From NCBI GenBank assembly GCA_937967875.1, contig CALBTQ010000562.1:1-7142 (forward strand): a DNA stretch of 7,142 bases, read 5' to 3'. A program made the translations under genes and the position numbers. Below are positions 5,999 through 7,142 of the stretch, piece after piece (the first letter of the stretch is position 1; each line of letters starts with the position of its first letter). Source of the DNA: an uncultured Pseudomonadota bacterium (GTDB lineage Bacteria > Lernaellota > Lernaellaia > Lernaellales > Lernaellaceae). A model generated the notes under the pieces. It had not been told where the DNA came from. It saw only the letters and a list, made by a program, of their open reading frames with translations, and did not search any database.

Positions 5999-7039
5999 AT
6001 GAAAACGCGCATCACCGAACTGTTCGGGATCAAGTACCCCATTCTCCTGTCCGGCATGAGCTTCGTCAGCGAGCCCGAGTTGGTCGCGGCCGTCTCCAAT
6101 GCGGGCGGTCTGGGCATTCTGGCCACCGGCACGCTCAACGCCGATCAGACACGCGAGTATATCCGCAAGATCCGCACGCTCACCGACAAGCCGTTCGGCG
6201 CCAATGCGACCTTGCTGTTCCCCGGTGCGTATGAAAACGCCAAGGTGATCCTCGAAGAGAAGGTGCCCGTTATCAACTTCGCTCTGGGCAAAGGCGACTG
6301 GATCGTCAAGGAAGCCAACAAATACGGCGGCAAGGTCGTCGCCACGGTCGTCAACGCCCGTCACGCCAAGCGCGCGCAGGATTACGGCTGCCATGCGGTC
6401 ATCGCCACCGGCCATGAAGCGGCCGCGCACGGCGGGCCGGTCACGACCTTGATTCTCGTGCCGCGCCTGGCCCAGGAACTGAGTATCCCCGTCATCGCCG
6501 CCGGCGGCGTCGGCGACGGTCGCACATTGGCCGCGGCGTTGGCCCTGGGAGCGGACGGCGTAGCCATGGGTACCCGTTTCGCCAACACAACCGAAAGCCC
6601 GGTGCACCTTAAGATGAAAGAGCTCACCATCCAGAAAGATATCACCGATACTTTCTACACCGATCGCTTCGACGGCGTGCCCGCCCGCGTGATGGATACC
6701 CCCGGCGCGCGCAAGGCGATGAAAAGCCGTGTCGGTTTGTTCACCGCGTTCCGCAATTCGTTCCTGATCGCCAAAGAAATGAAAATGCCCTACGGCAAGC
6801 TGTTCATGCAGACCATGAAAGCCGGCCTGAAGACGATGATCGCCCTGGCGTTCCTCGCCAAGTGCTTCCACGGCTTCCGCCTGTCGAGGGTTGAGGGCAA
6901 CCTTGAAGATGGCGTGTACCCGGTCGGGCAGGTGGCCGGACTGGTGCAGGATATCCCGACGACCGCCGAGTTGGTCGAGCGGATCATCGCCGAGGCCAAA
7001 GAGGCACAGGGGCGCATGGCGGGCTTGCTGGCCGACTGA
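5999..7039 (+). CDS. FMN-dependent nitronate monooxygenase / FabK-like (2-nitropropane dioxygenase family) enzyme
   Basis: Encodes 346 residues, a normal length for the family, with no signal peptide, so it is cytoplasmic. The fold is a TIM barrel that binds FMN. Visible family hallmarks are ITELFGIKYPIL (5-16) and the glycine-rich LVAAVSNAGGLGIL (28-41). PFGAN (65-69) corresponds to the PFGVN of relatives. GHEAAAHGG (138-146) carries the active-site His144 of the GxExGGH-type motif. AAGGVGDGR (167-175) and GVAMGTRF (187-194) grip the FMN phosphate. The C-terminal GQVAGLVQDIPTTAELV (310-326) is also typical. Members oxidise alkyl nitronates to a carbonyl compound and nitrite, or, as FabK, reduce enoyl-ACP in fatty acid synthesis. 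Sequence alone does not separate these, and many members are of unknown substrate. In GHEAAAH, Ala replaces the common Gly-Gly just before His. It lies 151 bases downstream of the lipoprotein gene on the same strand, too far to assume one operon. Confidence 0.9.
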   Translation: MKTRITELFGIKYPILLSGMSFVSEPELVAAVSNAGGLGILATGTLNADQTREYIRKIRTLTDKPFGANATLLFPGAYENAKVILEEKVPVINFALGKGDWIVKEANKYGGKVVATVVNARHAKRAQDYGCHAVIATGHEAAAHGGPVTTLILVPRLAQELSIPVIAAGGVGDGRTLAAALALGADGVAMGTRFANTTESPVHLKMKELTIQKDITDTFYTDRFDGVPARVMDTPGARKAMKSRVGLFTAFRNSFLIAKEMKMPYGKLFMQTMKAGLKTMIALAFLAKCFHGFRLSRVEGNLEDGVYPVGQVAGLVQDIPTTAELVERIIAEAKEAQGRMAGLLAD

Positions 7040-7067
7040 CGTTCGCTCATATCATTTAATACTGTTA

Positions 7068-7096
7068 TTGCCGTTGCGGCCGACTATACCTCTAAT
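7068..7096 (+). promoter_or_regulatory. Candidate promoter for a gene beyond the window edge
   Basis: TTGCCG at 7068-7073 and TCTAAT at 7091-7096 (five of six -10 bases) are separated by exactly 17 bases, in an AT-richer stretch downstream of the enzyme gene's stop at 7039. No open reading frame begins before the window ends, so the target is unseen. Confidence 0.35.
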
Positions 7097-7142
7097 TTAA
7101 TCAAATACCGCTGGAACGAGCTTCAAAGCTACAACCGGTATA

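Noticed and set aside
5834..6871. A 345-codon minus-strand open frame opposite the nitronate monooxygenase gene
   Set aside because: The plus strand encodes an unmistakable FMN-binding family here. The antisense product shows no motifs and arises from codon bias.

Overview
The window looks like chromosomal DNA from a GC-rich, Gram-negative-type bacterium. Coding regions have strong G/C at third codon positions, and one gene encodes a lipoprotein with a classic lipobox. Two of the five genes carry long low-complexity runs of an Asp-Asp-Asp-Thr-X pentapeptide. From memory, such DDDTx linkers are common in exported proteins of uncultured deltaproteobacterial, myxococcal or 'Candidatus Lernaellota'-like genomes. 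That placement is a recollection, not a computed result.

Layout, left to right: (1) bases 2-205, the end of a gene with one membrane helix, cut by the window edge. (2) 299-1870 (+), an exported beta-propeller of eight repeat units followed by an Asp-rich tail ending in Gly-Cys-Gly-Cys. (3) 1920-4085 (-), convergent with gene 2, a large membrane protein with a spermidine-synthase-like SAM-binding domain between two blocks of membrane helices. (4) 4261-5847 (+), divergent from gene 3, a lipoprotein with an Asp-rich tether and a large predicted-helical globular domain of unrecognised function. (5) 5999-7039 (+), an FMN-dependent nitronate monooxygenase / FabK-like enzyme. The last 100 bases are AT-richer and hold a candidate promoter for a gene beyond the edge.

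No single pathway ties the genes together. Gene 2 is separated from its neighbours by orientation. Genes 3 and 4 share a 175-bp divergent control region with a promoter candidate on each strand and a perfect 7-bp inverted repeat abutting a consensus -10 box, so these two are the most likely to be co-regulated. Gene 5 is a cytoplasmic metabolic enzyme and is probably independent.

The most interesting pattern is architectural. In both exported proteins the Asp-rich spacer lies between the folded domain and a terminal cysteine site: an N-terminal lipidated Cys in gene 4, and a C-terminal Gly-Cys-Gly-Cys in gene 2. This suggests, without proving it, that the C-terminal cysteines are also a surface attachment site. 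I found no rRNA, tRNA, CRISPR array, insertion sequence or convincing intrinsic terminator.
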